DNA of 64,000 nucleotides from Moniliophthora roreri (lineage: Eukaryota > Basidiomycota > Agaricomycetes > Agaricales > Marasmiaceae), in assembly GCA_001466705.2 (NCBI GenBank), contig LATX02000236.1:1-64000 (forward strand). The letters are read 5' to 3'. Both the position numbers and the translations under genes were made by a program. Shown piece by piece: positions 48,370 through 60,363 of the stretch. The notes under the pieces were generated by a model. It searched no databases, had not been told where the DNA came from, and saw only the letters and a list, made by a program, of their open reading frames with translations. How positions within the stretch are numbered: the first letter of the stretch is position 1; each line of letters opens with the position of its first letter.

Positions 48370-49986
48370 ATGCTAGAGTCGAAGAACTGTAATATTCATA
48401 CCAGGAATCGGAATCCTTTCCATCTCCCACAAGAGATCTTGCGACCAATCTTCCGCTACACATTAACCCCTACTTCAATAATGAACATCAATCGTGGTCA
48501 CTCTCCCCGCGGGATGAACCAGAGGACAGGAGCATCTATTGTTGCCGTCTGCAGAGATTGGTACCACGCTGGAATCCACATGCTGTATGAAGAAGTTTAT
48601 ATCTGGGAACTGATTAGTGTATCCTCGTTCCTTCGTACTATCGAAACATCCCCGTTGCATCTGGGATTCTCGGTCAGAGAATTGAACATCAGTTGTTTGA
48701 TATCTCTGGCTTCCGAAGAGTCCACTGGATCCATTTCGGGGCATTATGGGATGTTGGTCAATGCGCTACACAACATCATCGATCTCTGTCTAAACCTCGA
48801 GACGTTAACGTTCGCACCGGTCGAGGACGTTGATAACAACTCCAGCCTGGTTTCATTCCGTTTCGATGCCAGCAGCGGCAGCGCAGCTTCATTTTCACTG
48901 AATTGTACCCATATCGCTCACATACACGAGTTGCGACTTGGGGGATGCATGTTCTTGACGTTGGATATCAGTTCATTTGCTGTATTTGCGCAAACGTTGA
49001 CGGTCTTGTCGCTTGACTTGAGTCACCTCCGACCTGGAGACACCGCAGCTCTCTACGACGTCTCCTTCGGAACGACGGAGTGGCCTTCTTTGAAGTGGCT
49101 GAGGTTCCGTACGGGGGACGCAGAGGTCCGTTCATTGATGTACACCGTCTCAATATGGGATATTCCTCTGCTGGAAAACTTCACCTTCATATTCAGCCCG
49201 CGGAACGACTGTCTTTCGTGGTTCATCGAGGGATACCTTGGATCTCGGTTGAGATACCTTAGCCTCGGAAGTGAAAGGGCAGCAATCCATACTTGGACCA
49301 GATACAGTGATTACCAACGGCAATTATTTAGGTCCATCGAATGCTGCCCTCAGTTGGAGCACCTCGTTTTGGACTCTGCGATCTTCGTAGATTGGTCTCC
49401 GAGGCTTTCGCCGAATGATAATCTATCGCATTCATGTCTCCGATGGATAGATATCTGGATAGACCTTGACCAGTCTTCCACCAAGGCAAGGAGGACATTG
49501 CATGGGTTCGATTTCAACGCCACTCGATGTCCGAGATTACAATGCGTGCGGTACTTCGATTCGGCTCTTTTATCAACGGAGATAGGCTTGGATCTTCCTG
49601 CTGTACTCTCGCCTCGTGTTAGCTGCTCGCATGACAATGAACCTATTCAGATTCGATATTTCGGGGTAGACATTAAGCAACAGGGGTGCTACGTATACCG
49701 AAATGATATGGAGTACGTGGAAGATGGATTTGACTTGATGTGTCTTCTTGGAGAGGATAAGGATCGAGGGAGTCGAGGGAATCAGAGGAGGAATCAGAGG
49801 GATTCCGATCTTGCATGGGTACCATCGGATGACGAGGGAGAGTCTGATTATGATACGGATTGCTCTAATGACTCCACGATTGATTCGTTGTATGAGGAAC
49901 TAGCAGGCGCTGCGAAAATGGAAGTCTGCGAGGAGAAAGGAAAGAGGAACACGAGAGTTCTTAGACGATCCAAAAGGCGCCGTTAA
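48370..49986 (+). CDS. F-box-like protein, 538 residues, intronless
   Basis: One uninterrupted frame. Residues ~18-75 contain the agaric F-box-like order FHLPQEILRPIFRY, then VCRDWYHAGIHMLYEEVYIW. The middle is a series of leucine-rich strand-like segments (SVRELNIS, LTVLSLDLSHL, LRYLSLGSE, LEHLVLDSAI) as in F-box proteins with substrate-binding LRR-like repeats. The C terminus is acidic (SDDEGESDYDTD) and then strongly basic (VLRRSKRRR), a likely nuclear signal. Role by family: substrate adaptor of an SCF ubiquitin ligase; substrate unknown. It lies between the two halves of segmental copy 1 and is absent from copy 2. The ATG at 48370 is the first in frame and leaves 17 residues before the F-box. 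Confidence 0.8.
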   Translation: MLESKNCNIHTRNRNPFHLPQEILRPIFRYTLTPTSIMNINRGHSPRGMNQRTGASIVAVCRDWYHAGIHMLYEEVYIWELISVSSFLRTIETSPLHLGFSVRELNISCLISLASEESTGSISGHYGMLVNALHNIIDLCLNLETLTFAPVEDVDNNSSLVSFRFDASSGSAASFSLNCTHIAHIHELRLGGCMFLTLDISSFAVFAQTLTVLSLDLSHLRPGDTAALYDVSFGTTEWPSLKWLRFRTGDAEVRSLMYTVSIWDIPLLENFTFIFSPRNDCLSWFIEGYLGSRLRYLSLGSERAAIHTWTRYSDYQRQLFRSIECCPQLEHLVLDSAIFVDWSPRLSPNDNLSHSCLRWIDIWIDLDQSSTKARRTLHGFDFNATRCPRLQCVRYFDSALLSTEIGLDLPAVLSPRVSCSHDNEPIQIRYFGVDIKQQGCYVYRNDMEYVEDGFDLMCLLGEDKDRGSRGNQRRNQRDSDLAWVPSDDEGESDYDTDCSNDSTIDSLYEELAGAAKMEVCEEKGKRNTRVLRRSKRRR

Positions 49987-50011
49987 AATTCATAGATACT
50001 GATATTAAACG

Positions 50012-50345
50012 CTATGTGAAATATTCGTGATATCCTAATATTAATGTAGCAACACCAATGCGAAACCACCTTCCTACAAAACGCGAGCGACGCGGTCTAT
50101 CAACCTCAGCATGCGTCAATTCGGCAGGTTCGACCTCGAAGTTGTCTTTCTCGTCAGCATAAGGTGCCTCTTCGATGGCTGGCGTGACGGGTCGACCTGC
50201 GAGATTATGAGCTGCGGGAAAACGCATTCGGAAAGAAAATTACTTACCGCTCTCCATCGAAATTCCAACTATGAATTCAAGTTCAGTCCGTCTGGCGGCA
50301 CCTCCGGTTTACGAGTGAACATGTTGAGGAAGGACTAGCTCCATT
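50012..50345 (-). pseudogene. Terminal exons of a locally amplified unknown gene
   Basis: Exon 50211-50012 encodes EAPYADEKDNFEVEPAE and ends VATLILGYHEYFT. A 36-nt GT-AG intron (50212-50247) precedes it. Further upstream lies a frame with SPSSTCSLV. The same C-terminal pattern (VATLxLGxH) recurs at 53.9 and 63.65 kb, and SPSSxCSLV at 54.2 and 59.3 kb. Function unknown. Confidence 0.45.
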
Positions 50346-50539
50346 TTCCTTAAGACGAGCCTTTAAAGAGACACCAGTCAGTACAGCCGCATCGTCAAGA
50401 TACGAGGAACGCACTGTTTTAGCATACTGGCGGTTTCGATGATAATCGGTCGAAGAAAGATCACGAGAGACCCGTGCAGTTGAGGATTCGTAGACTAACT
50501 TCGAGGGTCTAGGTTTTTTGCTGGATGTACCTTCTGTGG

Positions 50540-51108
50540 AGGTCCAACAATCTGGTCCTTCTCAAGAGCTTCGCACTGATGTGCGCGTCATAGTTAGGCC
50601 TGTTACAGGACCTTTGGTGACGGCGGCGAGCGATGTATCGAAGTGCTTGCTATCATCATATAACGGACAGTTACAGGCCTACACCATGACCTAAGAATGG
50701 GTGAGACGGCGAAAATGAATACGTACATACAGGTAGGAAGGCGAGCCATTTCGAAGCAAAATTCAGCATTCCTCGATATCCAAACTTCCTTCAACGGTGC
50801 CCATGTAACATCTCGTCTCGTCTACCTCGGCTTCTCCGTCAACCATCCTCAAATTGATTCCTGCCGCACATGCGAAACCTCTCATTATATCGGAGTATCC
50901 ACAACGACCTTCCAAGGTTCCAGATTTTCGTTCGTATAGAATCTTACTACCGAGCAAGAACGCCAGGGGTGAGGTGGCCGTTCTTCCGAGAGAGAAGTTG
51001 ACTGAGGCCTATCGCACGCCTGAAGCAATGACTTTGAAGGTTTATGATCGGTATCGGGGGTTGCATGCGAGGTGAAGACTAGGAGAAGTGGTCCCAGTAG
51101 AAGCTGGC
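50540..51108 (+). repeat. Repeat block A, first of three copies
   Basis: Matches 59500-60060 and 60365-60842. A conserved plus frame (about 50900-51075) carries ARGEVAVLPREKLTEAYRTP and ends in a basic tail; the copies share VAVLPRE and similar ends. It may be an exon of the neighbouring RDQ-family relics; strand not certain. Confidence 0.5.
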
Positions 51109-51660
51109 AGCACTAAAAAGCCTGGTTAAAAACAATGGTTAAAAACAATTGTGAGCAAGGTTGAGCCGACGGAATTCGATGTAGAACATACTGCTGGTGA
51201 TTTCGAAGGTCATTTCATTGTATTATGAAAATCCTGGTTTCGAGCTCTCGGGCGATTGGAGGTTGTGGTGATCACGGGAAAGAAAGAGACGTGGCCATGA
51301 AGACCGTTCCGGCGGCAACTTGGACATCGACTATGATGAAGACGGGTGGAACTTGAGAGGTATACGTTCGTTCACTTTGGGACTACATTCTGGCTCTTAT
51401 CGTTATGTTTCCACCGGATTAAGGGTAAGGACAATGGCAATAGAGATCTTGCCTCGTGGATAGAAGAATCTGAAAAATTACATCGTGAGCAAGGCTGAAC
51501 CAGTGGAATTCTAGGCAGCACTCACTATTTCTAACACCAAGCACCTTCTTATCGTAAAATCCAGATCTTGAGCTTCTGGTTGATCAGAGGCGTTGAAGGT
51601 CGGCGTCGTGGTCATGGGAAGAAAAGAGACGCTCAGCGACGCGGCAGGCAACTTGGACAT
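51109..51660 (-). pseudogene. ITTT-family fragment, copy at 51 kb
   Basis: The minus strand gives a first exon with FIIVDVQV-like and ITTTSNRPRARNQD-like residues, then an intron, and the later block collinear with 44.8-45.0 kb. Frames are not continuous. Confidence 0.5.
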
Positions 51661-51755
51661 CAACTTCGCAGACGCAATTGAACTTCAAGAAATATGTCTA
51701 CTTTTTGGCTCGTAGACCATGCTTCATTTCTCAAAAGCCATAAAGTGTCGCCTGT

Positions 51756-52551
51756 ATGGTTGGAAAAATGACTCAGGTCGAATGTATCCACGACTTCGGC
51801 GACTTGCACTTGAACGTATACGACCACCACTACAACGCCAAGTCGTCTGCTTCGCTCTCTCTCAGCCATCCTCACAACTTGTTCAACCCTAACAATCTTC
51901 TGCAGGCTGTCTCGGCGTTTATGACCACACAGAAGCGACACTGAACCGTCGTTACGGCCCCACTGTGACACCTCGTGCAACAATTCGAGTTCACGCCCTT
52001 CTTCGACCGTGGATTCCTCCAACGGCTCAGACTTTTCAAAGGAGGAAATGCCACGTTCAACGTAGTTCATCGGGACCAGTACAGTCATCTCAGCCAGACT
52101 TTTAATGCCGAGGTCGTGTCCATCCGCAGTCGAAAGGTCAAAAGACGGAATGAGCTGTGCGAGGTGCGTTAACAAAACTCCAATATCTAATTTATCGATT
52201 GATCCACTTCTCAGTTTCCAAAACAGCGACATCCATCGAATCAAAAGCCAGATTCTTAGAATCAAGAAGAGATATTTACCTGTGGAGGAAAACGTAAGGC
52301 TGCGGTACTTGAAACCCGGCATCCAGCCTCTATTTTCACGCTATCTACCGCCTGAAGCCGTTGGACTCGCGATGGAGGCTTCGTTCGACACGGCGTACAC
52401 CTACTCGGAGGATATACCGCGAGTCATTGTGAAGTATCCGATTAAGAAGAATACTTGGACGTCTTCCTCTCGTGCGCTGAAAGATGGAGTGGTCGTCCTT
52501 GAAGACCGGTTGACGAGGTGGGTGATTCGCACTGACTCGACCAGTACGTGA
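51756..52551 (+). pseudogene. RDQ-family fragment with conserved intron
   Basis: An exon with FFDRGFLQRLRLFKGGNATF then NVVHRDQYSHLSQTF reaches donor GTGCGT. The acceptor CTTCTCAG lies about 51 nt on, with a CTAAT branch-like word. The following frame carries LRYLKPGIQPLFSRYLPPEA and IPRVIVKYPIKK and stops at 52549. The GGNxxxNVVHRDQ motif parallels the N-terminal motif of the 703-residue protein and of the NACHT proteins. Joining phases are uncertain. A near-identical copy lies at 61.46-62.27 kb. Confidence 0.45.
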
Positions 52552-52759
52552 TATTGACATGATCGGGATTGCAGATTTACACTATATCCAGAAATAGCGC
52601 GTACCCCTGCGATTCGGCTCGCATGGTCTCTGGACAACCTGAAACTGTTAGAAGCATGGCGTTTACAGGGTTCTGGAAAGGTGTCAAAAGTCAAACTAGG
52701 CTGTTCGTTCAGGATCGATACGCCCATATTCAAACTCAAAGCGTACAAGCTCAGTCTCC

Positions 52760-53860
52760 CCCACAGAAGTACATCAAAAACACCGTCATCACTGTCTCGC
52801 GCAACGTTTCGAGCTCACGACCTTCTCCGATAATGGATTTCTTCAACGTCTCGATGGGAGGAAATGCTAGGTTGAATGTAGTTCATCGGACCAGGACAAT
52901 CATCTCACCCAGACTTTGAATGCCGAGGTCGTGCGCAGTCAGAAGAAATTAGAGAGAGCGGGATGAGCTGGATGAGGTGCGTTATCGACACTCATGTCTA
53001 ATTTATCGGCTGATTCACCTTTTCTCAGTTTTGACATTCACCGAATCAGGAGTCGGAAGACCGAAAGGCAAAGAGGACCCGGATGGATCAAGACGACGCC
53101 AAGCTACACCACCCAGTTTCAGAGTGCCCCAAGATTCGACGTTTACCGATGTGGCATACCTTGGGGCAAGGGCTCATTCAGCACCGTCTGGCATCCACGT
53201 CTAACTGTAGGATCAACAGTTTTTGAAATGGGACTTTTTGGAGTATCCAGTGCGTGCGTCATGTGCATCTTTATGGACCTCGAACTGAGTTTCATTCGCC
53301 TTAAGAACCTACAGTATTTCGGTATCGATCGTTTAAGTATCCCGGGCTTGACGTTCTACGATGGTACATTGCGACTTCTCGTCTCTTCAAGTCGATTCGG
53401 CAGAAATGATACCTACGGCTGCGTGTATCGCGGAGGAATGTTTTGGCCAGGGTCAATCTTACAGTGAGCGATCATCACACACATTCTGGAATCCCATCTA
53501 CTCACTACACACAATGTTGGCACCACCCACTGGTTATCTCATAAAATTTGGATTGACCAAGCCGAGGTCGTGTCTGTGCCGATCCACAAGCTCTGCGTAT
53601 CCCCTATCAGATCAACCGGAGGCGCGGCAAACTTCCAACAGCAATCCCAAACTTTCGAGGCGTCTCTTTACTCTTTTCACCTGACACGGCAGTTCTTTCA
53701 TTCGAAGACGAGCCGCCCTTATAGCATCTTTCTTTCCGTTGTATCGTTCCTAGAATCAAAAAGACATCTACCTACAGAGGAGAACGTGGACTAGTGACCG
53801 CGATACCTCTGGCAACGCCTACCACCTGAAGCAATTGACAAAGAAGACCGCTAGGGAGAA
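52760..53860 (+). pseudogene. RDQ-family gene, second tandem unit, decayed
   Basis: The motif recurs as MGGNARLNVVHRTRT, followed by the same intron (GTGCGTTATC to TTTTCTCAG). Later exons give FDVYRCGIPWGKGSF and NLQYFGIDRLSIPGLTFYDG. The latter aligns with NLNCIELFGYNRG...LPALVFYD of the 703-residue protein, which ties this relic to that family. An LPxEEN word and LPPEA mark the 3' end, as in the preceding unit. Several stops. Confidence 0.5.
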
Positions 53861-54320
53861 GAATTTTGGATCGACGATCCGAAAGGCATTATCATTAAAG
53901 TTCATAGATAACTGGGCATTGTACGATACACGAAGCTTATGTGACATCCTAGTACTAGTGTAGCGACATCAACATGAAAACTCTTCATGAAACGCGAGCA
54001 ATGCGGCCAGCATGCGTCAATGACAGTTTCGGCCTCGACGTTGTGTTTGCCGCTCTTCCTGTCAACATATGTTACCTCTTTGACGGATGGTGGGACTACT
54101 TACGAAGGTATGAGCTAAGAGCAAGCACGTTTAGAAAGAATAACACTCGCCACTCTTAACCAGATTCCACGAGCGAACACGTTGAGGAAGGACTAGTTTC
54201 GTTGTCTTTGTATTCCTCGAGGCGAGTCTTGAAGCAGACATCTGTCAGTATTGCTGCATTGTCAAGACATGAGGAACGTACCGCTCGAGTAACTCAGTAG
54301 CTTCAAGATATTCGTACGAT
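53861..54320 (-). pseudogene. Terminal exons of the amplified unknown gene, second copy
   Basis: Minus strand: EYLEATELLER, an intron starting GTACGT, TRLEEYKDNETSPSSTCSL, then the VATLVLGCH-type C terminus. Parallel to 50.0-50.35 kb. Confidence 0.4.
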
Positions 54321-54559
54321 GTGTGAGTTGTGAACTAAGGACGGGTGAGACAGATCGATAGACTCATTTATGCCTTGTGAAACGGTTAGCTGAACATGAG
54401 TCTCACATGTTCCAAGACCGAGACTCACAATACCAGTAGAAATGGATCATGGCTCAAGATACGTTCTCCTACATCCTTTCAGCCTCCCGTCATGCTCTAG
54501 GGCCTCGTTTTTGGGTTGTACTGGTTGATGATCAGTTTTCTAGTGTAAGGGCCTGCAGC

Positions 54560-55460
54560 TTCTCGCGTTAAGGGTAGGTAGTCATGCTCAATAAAAACAG
54601 CCTAAAATAACGATAAGAGTTATAATTATAGTCCCAAAGTGAACGAACACACATACCTCTTGTCTTCATGATCATCATAGTTGATGTCCAAGTCGCCGCG
54701 CCGCCGATCGCGTCTTTGCCATAACAACCACTACTCCTAAAAATCGACCCGAAGCTCAAAACCAAGCTGAAACAGTGAGTGCTAGCACAGATTCCGTTGC
54801 TTCAACCCTGCTCACGATGTACTAACTTTCAGCTGTAGGCTCTTTTCACGACACAAGGCCTGGTCCCCATTTCCGAAAGATCATTATGGGAACGACACTG
54901 TTGTGTCATGAAACTGCATTGAAATGTCAATTACCGACTCCATATTACCTTCACCGTCTTAGTGGAAACAGTATCCCATCTCAACAGTCCGAATCGAGTG
55001 CTTTCCGTTGGTGTGTTGGGGTGAGATAATCCGCTGCGTCAGTATGTCTCTAGCCTTGGTGCATGGTCGTCATTTAACACGCGTTATTCAGATCATCCAG
55101 CCGTATTCTGAAAATGTACCTTACCACTCTGTTTGGTTCCTCATTCGCCGATATCCTGATAGAGAAACAACGATACTCACACCAAGTCTCGATAGACCCA
55201 GGACAACCCCTTACCTGAAAGAGCTGCTATCCCGTACAGCATAATTCACAATAGCTGGAATTTCGATACCTTTCCAAGATGAAAACTCGCTTTCACTTCT
55301 CCCCGCAAAAGCACAAGGCATTCCTCACTGTCTAGGATGGTATTTCAGGCAGATAAACTTTATCGTCCTCGCTCGGAAATACATATGTCATCGGGTGATC
55401 AAGCACTACTCATCAAATCGGTTTATTGTCGCTCCCTCCATGGCCAATACGATTTCTGCC
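54560..55460 (+). pseudogene. ITTT-family copy with intact CpG sites
   Basis: ITTTTPKNRPEAQNQAET reaches GTGAGT. The acceptor ACTTTCAG follows about 57 nt later with an upstream TACTAAC branch word, a very good fungal intron. The exon then continues GSFHDTRPGPHF. Later frames carry ENVPYHSVWFLIRRYPD. Some stops remain, so a full protein is unlikely. It is the uninterrupted counterpart of 26.68-30.45 kb and carries the empty site TCTTTGCCA (54713-54721). Confidence 0.6.
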
Positions 55461-55512
55461 CATTACAACGAAATCTCTCAAAACATTCTGACCCCGGTAT
55501 TGACGAATCTGC

Positions 55513-57886
55513 TCAATGAGAGGTAGAGTTTGAGATTTGTATTCTGGTGGACTTGACTATAACAGAGAACTGTAAGTAAGACCTGAGGCATATCAAGTGT
55601 TGGAGTTACCTGGAGCCATTCCAGTAGATCATCTCGAAGTCTGTATCCATGAATTCCAGTGATAACCAGAGGGAGAAGATCGAGAAGTTTCGGACAGGGA
55701 TCACAGAGCTCCAAGACCTTGGAAAGAGTCGAGGAGAAATTCCAACTCTCGGCATTACGCATCTCAACTCCAGCCCGTTTTATCATGGCAACCGAGAGCT
55801 GAATGTGGTATACGTTGCAGAAAGTCGACTCTGAGCATGGCAGGAATGAAAGGGATGTAGCCTCCTCTGCCCGAGTGCAAGAGTAATCGTTTCCGATCGA
55901 GATTACTTTTCCACTGAGCCGGGGGGGAACAGACATCATACGATCACTAATGAGGTAATAAGATAAACGATCAATAACGTGATTTAGGCTCCCAGATACC
56001 GGCTGATCTGCTTGAAAAAGAAAACCTTTTCTGCAGTCCGAGAAACGTTGTATTATGTCGGTATATCGATCGGAAGGATTCGCCTGTTACAAGTGTAAGT
56101 GTGCCAAGACCGTTGCTTTGCGGAACTTGAACAACACACCCGTAAGCGCCGTAATGTGAGCCCGGCTTGGTGAAGGAAGGTCTTAGTCATGTGAGCCATC
56201 CGATATCGATCTTCATCACCACGAAAACACCCCGTAATATATGATCCAAGCGCTTTCATGGAACTGGAGTTTTGACGGATGACGGCACGAAGGGCATCCA
56301 GCACATCATCATTCAAGTTGCTCTTTGAGCAATGGTATCCCCAGTTCATCCATGCCCGTTTAAACACATCAAATCTATGTTGATATCAATTAAATGGATG
56401 GTATTCATGCAATATAGAGTGAAAGCTTACAATTCCCAGGGTATCACCTCACCAGATACTTGGGACCTGTGATCGATGACACGAAGATACCGGTATGCGA
56501 GAAACCCATGGAGATCCTCATCATTCCCCACAAAAAAGCAGCCAGACCGGCTCGAGTCACGGAGAAAATCGCCAAAGGATGCATGAAGTATACGGATCGT
56601 GTCGTTGGGGCCTCCTATGTGGAGAACTGAGTGCATTCCACACAATATTGAGAGAACATCGCCTTCCTGGAGGAGTAGTAAATCTTCGATTGTCCGTGGG
56701 GTTCGTTCGTATAAAATGCGCGCGTCGGGTAATGCAGTTGACAAAAGAACTTGCATAACATTCCACAATTCTGAGCGCCGAGGACTTGATGAAAGGATCT
56801 GATGGTAAAGCATATCCAGATCATGGAAAGGCGAGTTCGACTCCGGATCCAGGTCAATTTTGGGGTGAAGTATATCCTCCAGCTGTTTGCATGGGTTGAA
56901 ATACTCATTATCCACAAATTTGACCACGGTTTTGGCATAAATGAATTGCCCGGATGCCTTCTGTGCAAGTTCGTAGATAACGCCTGGAGTAGGCCACGGA
57001 AACGGAAACGGGATATGCTGATAACGAGGACTGGTGCGTATCCGCTCAAACTCGCTCTTCAGAAAGATTTCGATATCCCAAAACGAACTGGAGCTGTCGT
57101 CAAGAGCGACACGACATAGATATGCACGAAATCCGTCAGTATTGAAAGCATCCCGAATGGCAGGTTCGGGCCTGCTGCATATGAGAATCCGAAAGGGCAT
57201 AACCTCCAGCAGGGCCTTTGCAAAGATATAGAGGACACGCTGTTGCGTCTGACCCTTATCGCACTCGTCTAACCCATCGATTATGAGAACACCTCGGTGT
57301 CTGCGTTCTCGAGAAAGAGATCTACAAGGCTCCAGGATCAGCTTTTCAAACTGATCTTCGAGAGAAGCCTGCAGAATACAGGGATTTGCTCTGATCGCTT
57401 GTTCAATGTGCTCGCGCAGCTCCGGGATGGAGTGTGCAAGATCGTGTGCGAGTGAGAGGAAAATGTATCTGGGATTGTTTCGCTTTGGGTCCTCCCGCCA
57501 GAAGAAGAAGCTGGCTGCGAGCATGTTCTGATCATGAGCCGTCTCCGCTATGGTTTGTGCTATTGCAGATTTGCCTGCGCCTGCTGGACCATATAGCCAC
57601 ATGATGGAATGCGGGGAGTCGTCGTAAATCCAGTCGAGGAGCAAGTTCAAAACATCTTGACGGGTTTTTGGGTGACATTGAGGTGGAGGATAACGAGTTT
57701 CCGAGTTATATCCCGCACCCACGTCATGGATAAGCTGCCATAAAAGCTGAAGAGCTGAGCCCCAGGTTAGCCAGAGCCCCAGTCTGTCAGAGATGACTTA
57801 CGTTCGGTCGTGTAGTTTATCTGATCCCTCCCAATGTTGTTGAAGTGGCCGCCGTGGATGTTTACTCCGCGAGCATTGGTGAACAT
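55513..57886 (-). CDS. NACHT-domain NLR-like protein, copy 2, intact
   Basis: Five exons, 57886-57802, 57754-56431, 56374-56140, 56083-55610 and 55569-55513, with GT-AG introns of 47, 56, 56 and 40 nt. They join in frame to about 724 residues. The N terminus MFTNARGVNIHGGHFNNIGR carries the agaric NLR signature and is followed by DQIN. NACHT: Walker A GPAGAGKSAIAQ, Walker B LIIDGLDECD, sensor ILICSRPEPAIR. Then a winged-helix-like region with ILHASFGDFLRDSSRSGC and a C-terminal part (AEEATSLSFLPCSES, LDLLPLVITGIHG) without WD40, ankyrin or TPR repeats. The ATG used by copy 1 (MPGD) is altered here, so the start is the next in-frame ATG, before FTNARG. It probably works as a cytoplasmic STAND switch NTPase in non-self or stress sensing; ligand unknown. 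A very short sensing domain would be unusual for an NLR. Confidence 0.85.
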
Positions 57887-58009
57887 CGATGGTATATTAT
57901 CCTCCGGTGCGAAGATGCAATGAAGTTTGCTCTGTAGAGAATGAGGGCAGATGGAGGTCGAGGGTCAAGGGTGTTAAACACGTTGTAAACATGTTGCTGC
58001 AAACTCGCA

Positions 58010-59110
58010 TTCAGCTTGGTTGATAAAGTTTGATAGATTCTAAAATTCAACTTGCCAATATTGGAATGAGTACCTGCTTCTTCGTACTTGCGCTAAGGGG
58101 TCAGGTTTAATGTTCCTCTATGAGCCTGAAAGCGATCGCTGGTCGGGAGGTCAGTGTCCACGAAAAATCTTTCGAGCCAGGTCTAAGCGAATGTCCGAGG
58201 CACAAAGCCGGTGCTCAACGCTCAGAATACGACGTAGTGTGATCTCGACACAATCCAGTCTCCTGTATCTGCATAGTCAGAAACTCCATATACAAAAAGG
58301 CGTTTGAGTTGACCTCGGGGCTTTAAGGGAACCAAAGACTGGATCCGATCACATTTTCTACCAGTCACCATCTAGTTGGACTTTCAAAATTTGGCCTCCA
58401 AATCAATGAAGATGGGTAGAAAGTAGAACGCATAAAGGAGTCGAGCGTATCGTGGTCAAAGTTGACAAAGACAGACGCGCCCGTAACGGTTTCCGCCTGG
58501 CAAGCCGGCTTCACTCGCACCGGAGATAGCCTATCCGCGGCGTGCCCAGCGCTCACCATTGAAATGTCCGTCAATTACGTCTCTGGGTATACTGAAAAAT
58601 CTCAAATAACAGATATCGATTATATGGGACACCACATAGACTTTGTGACATTTGTGGTGTAGCATAGCAGCACCGACACAATGCCATCTGAACAGTCGGT
58701 ATGACGAGCAGTAGAGTCTGACAACCCTTCAAGCCGATTCGGCATTTCCGAGCTTTGTCGTGATTGAGTTGACCTATGAAAGCGTGAGTTGGAAATACGG
58801 CACAGTCGACAAGAAGACGCCTTACTGCTCTCGACCGGGTTCTCAACTGCAGATTCGTCGTTAGCCGTTCTACATCGCGGGAATCCCTGTCGGTCTTGAG
58901 GACATCTTGCCTCCGATCCACCTCATATTCATCCATGAGCCTGAAAGCAAACGCTACTTAGCACTACTGCATCGTCAAGCAACGAGGTACTTACGTTCCA
59001 GGCATTTCAGGCAGTTTCGATGAGCTCCGCAAGTGCTCGTGCCTGCTACGTTATAGGAATGAGTCAGATATTGAACACGAGCAAGAAGACGTAGGAAGAC
59101 GAACCAATGT
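58010..59110 (-). pseudogene. Unrecognised gene upstream of NACHT copy 2
   Basis: Counterpart of 43129-44330: DEYEVDRRQDVLKTDRDSRD and LQLRTRSRAVRRLLVDCAVF from an exon starting at 58940, and VFVNFDHDTLDSFMRSTFY downstream. Small insertions, for example near 58150, shift frames relative to copy 1. Confidence 0.4.
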
Positions 59111-59154
59111 ATTTCAGGCTCTAGTACATGCAAATGGGGACACTGAGTAAAGAT

Positions 59155-59430
59155 GGCTAGCGTGACGGGTTGACCTGTGAAAGTATGAGCTGCGGGAAAC
59201 GCATTCGGAAAGAAAATTACTTACCGCTCTCCATCGAAATTCCAACTATGAATTCAAGTTCAGTCCGTCTGGCGGCACCTCCGTTTTACGAGTGAACATG
59301 CTGAAGAAGGACTAGCTCCATTGTCCTGAAGACGACCCTCAAAGAGACGCCAGTTAGTACGGCTGTATCGTCAAGATACGAGGAGCGTACTGTTTTAGCA
59401 TACCAGCGGTTTCGATGATAACTGATCGAA
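59155..59430 (-). pseudogene. Terminal exons of the amplified unknown gene, third copy
   Basis: Homologous to 50170-50450, with RLQDNGASPSSACSLVKR on the minus strand. The C-terminal exon is missing because the copy-2 junction lies at about 59150. Confidence 0.4.
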
Positions 59431-59459
59431 GAAAGATCATAGGAGACCGGCGCAATTGA

Positions 59460-60363
59460 GGATTCGCAGATGGACCTCGAGGGTCTAGGTTTTCTGCTGG
59501 ATGTATCTTCTGTGGAGGTCCAACAGTCTGGTTCTTCTCAAGACCTTCGCACTGATGTGTGTGTCATGATTAAGCCTGTTACAGGACCTTTAGTGACGAC
59601 GGCGAGCGATGTACCGAAGCGCTTGCCATTGTCATATACAGGCCTACGCCATGATCTAAAAATGGGTGAGACGGCACAAATGGATACGTAGAAGTAGGAA
59701 GACGATCCATTTCAGAGAAAAGGCTAGCACTCCTCGATGTCCAGACTTCCTTCAACGGCGCCCATGTAACATCTCGTCTCGTCTACCTCGGCTTCTCCGT
59801 CAAACATCCTCAAATTGATTCTTGCTGCACATGCGAAACCTCCCATTATGTCGGATCATCTATTACAACTCTCCAGGGTTCCAGGTTTTCGTTTGGATAG
59901 GATCTTAGTGCAGAGCAAGAAGGCCAAGTGCGAGGTGGCCGTTCTTCCGAGAGACGTTGGCCGAGGGCTATCGCACGTCTGAAGCAATGACTTTGAGGGC
60001 TTGGTATGGTTGGTATCGGGGTCGTATGCGGGGTGAAGACTAGAAGAGGTGGTCACAGTAGGAGCTGGCAGCACTCAAGAGCCCGGTTAAAAACATCGTG
60101 AGCAAGGTTGAACCGACGAAATCCGATGTAGAACGTACTGTGTGTGATTCCGAAGGACCCATCGTTGTATTATGAAAATCCTGGTTTCGAGCTCTCGGGC
60201 GATTGGAGGTTGTGGTGATCACGGGAAAGAAAGAGACGTGACCGTGAAGACCGTCGGCGGCAGGCATTGGCAAAACTTGGACATCGACTATGATGAAGAC
60301 GAGTGGAATTTGAGAGGTATGCATTCGTTCACTAGACTACGTTGCGGCTCTTATCGTGATTTT
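59460..60363. repeat. Repeat block A, second copy plus ITTT fragment, ends at N
   Basis: Matches 50500-51390. At 60060-60330 (minus) it includes VFIIVDVQVLPMPAADG and ITTTSNRPRARNQDF of the ITTT family. Ends at the N at 60364. Confidence 0.7.

Larger units (their letters stand above)
55485..59150. repeat. Segmental duplication, copy 2, NACHT portion
   Basis: Collinear with 40597-44534. Relative to copy 1 it lacks about 44155-44220 and 44306-44489, and then jumps from 44534 to about 50175. Confidence 0.9.

Noticed and set aside
51660..52322. 220-codon minus-strand frame
   Set aside because: The plus strand carries the conserved motif and conserved intron, and differences between paralogues fall partly at plus-strand third positions, so the minus frame is taken as a shadow.
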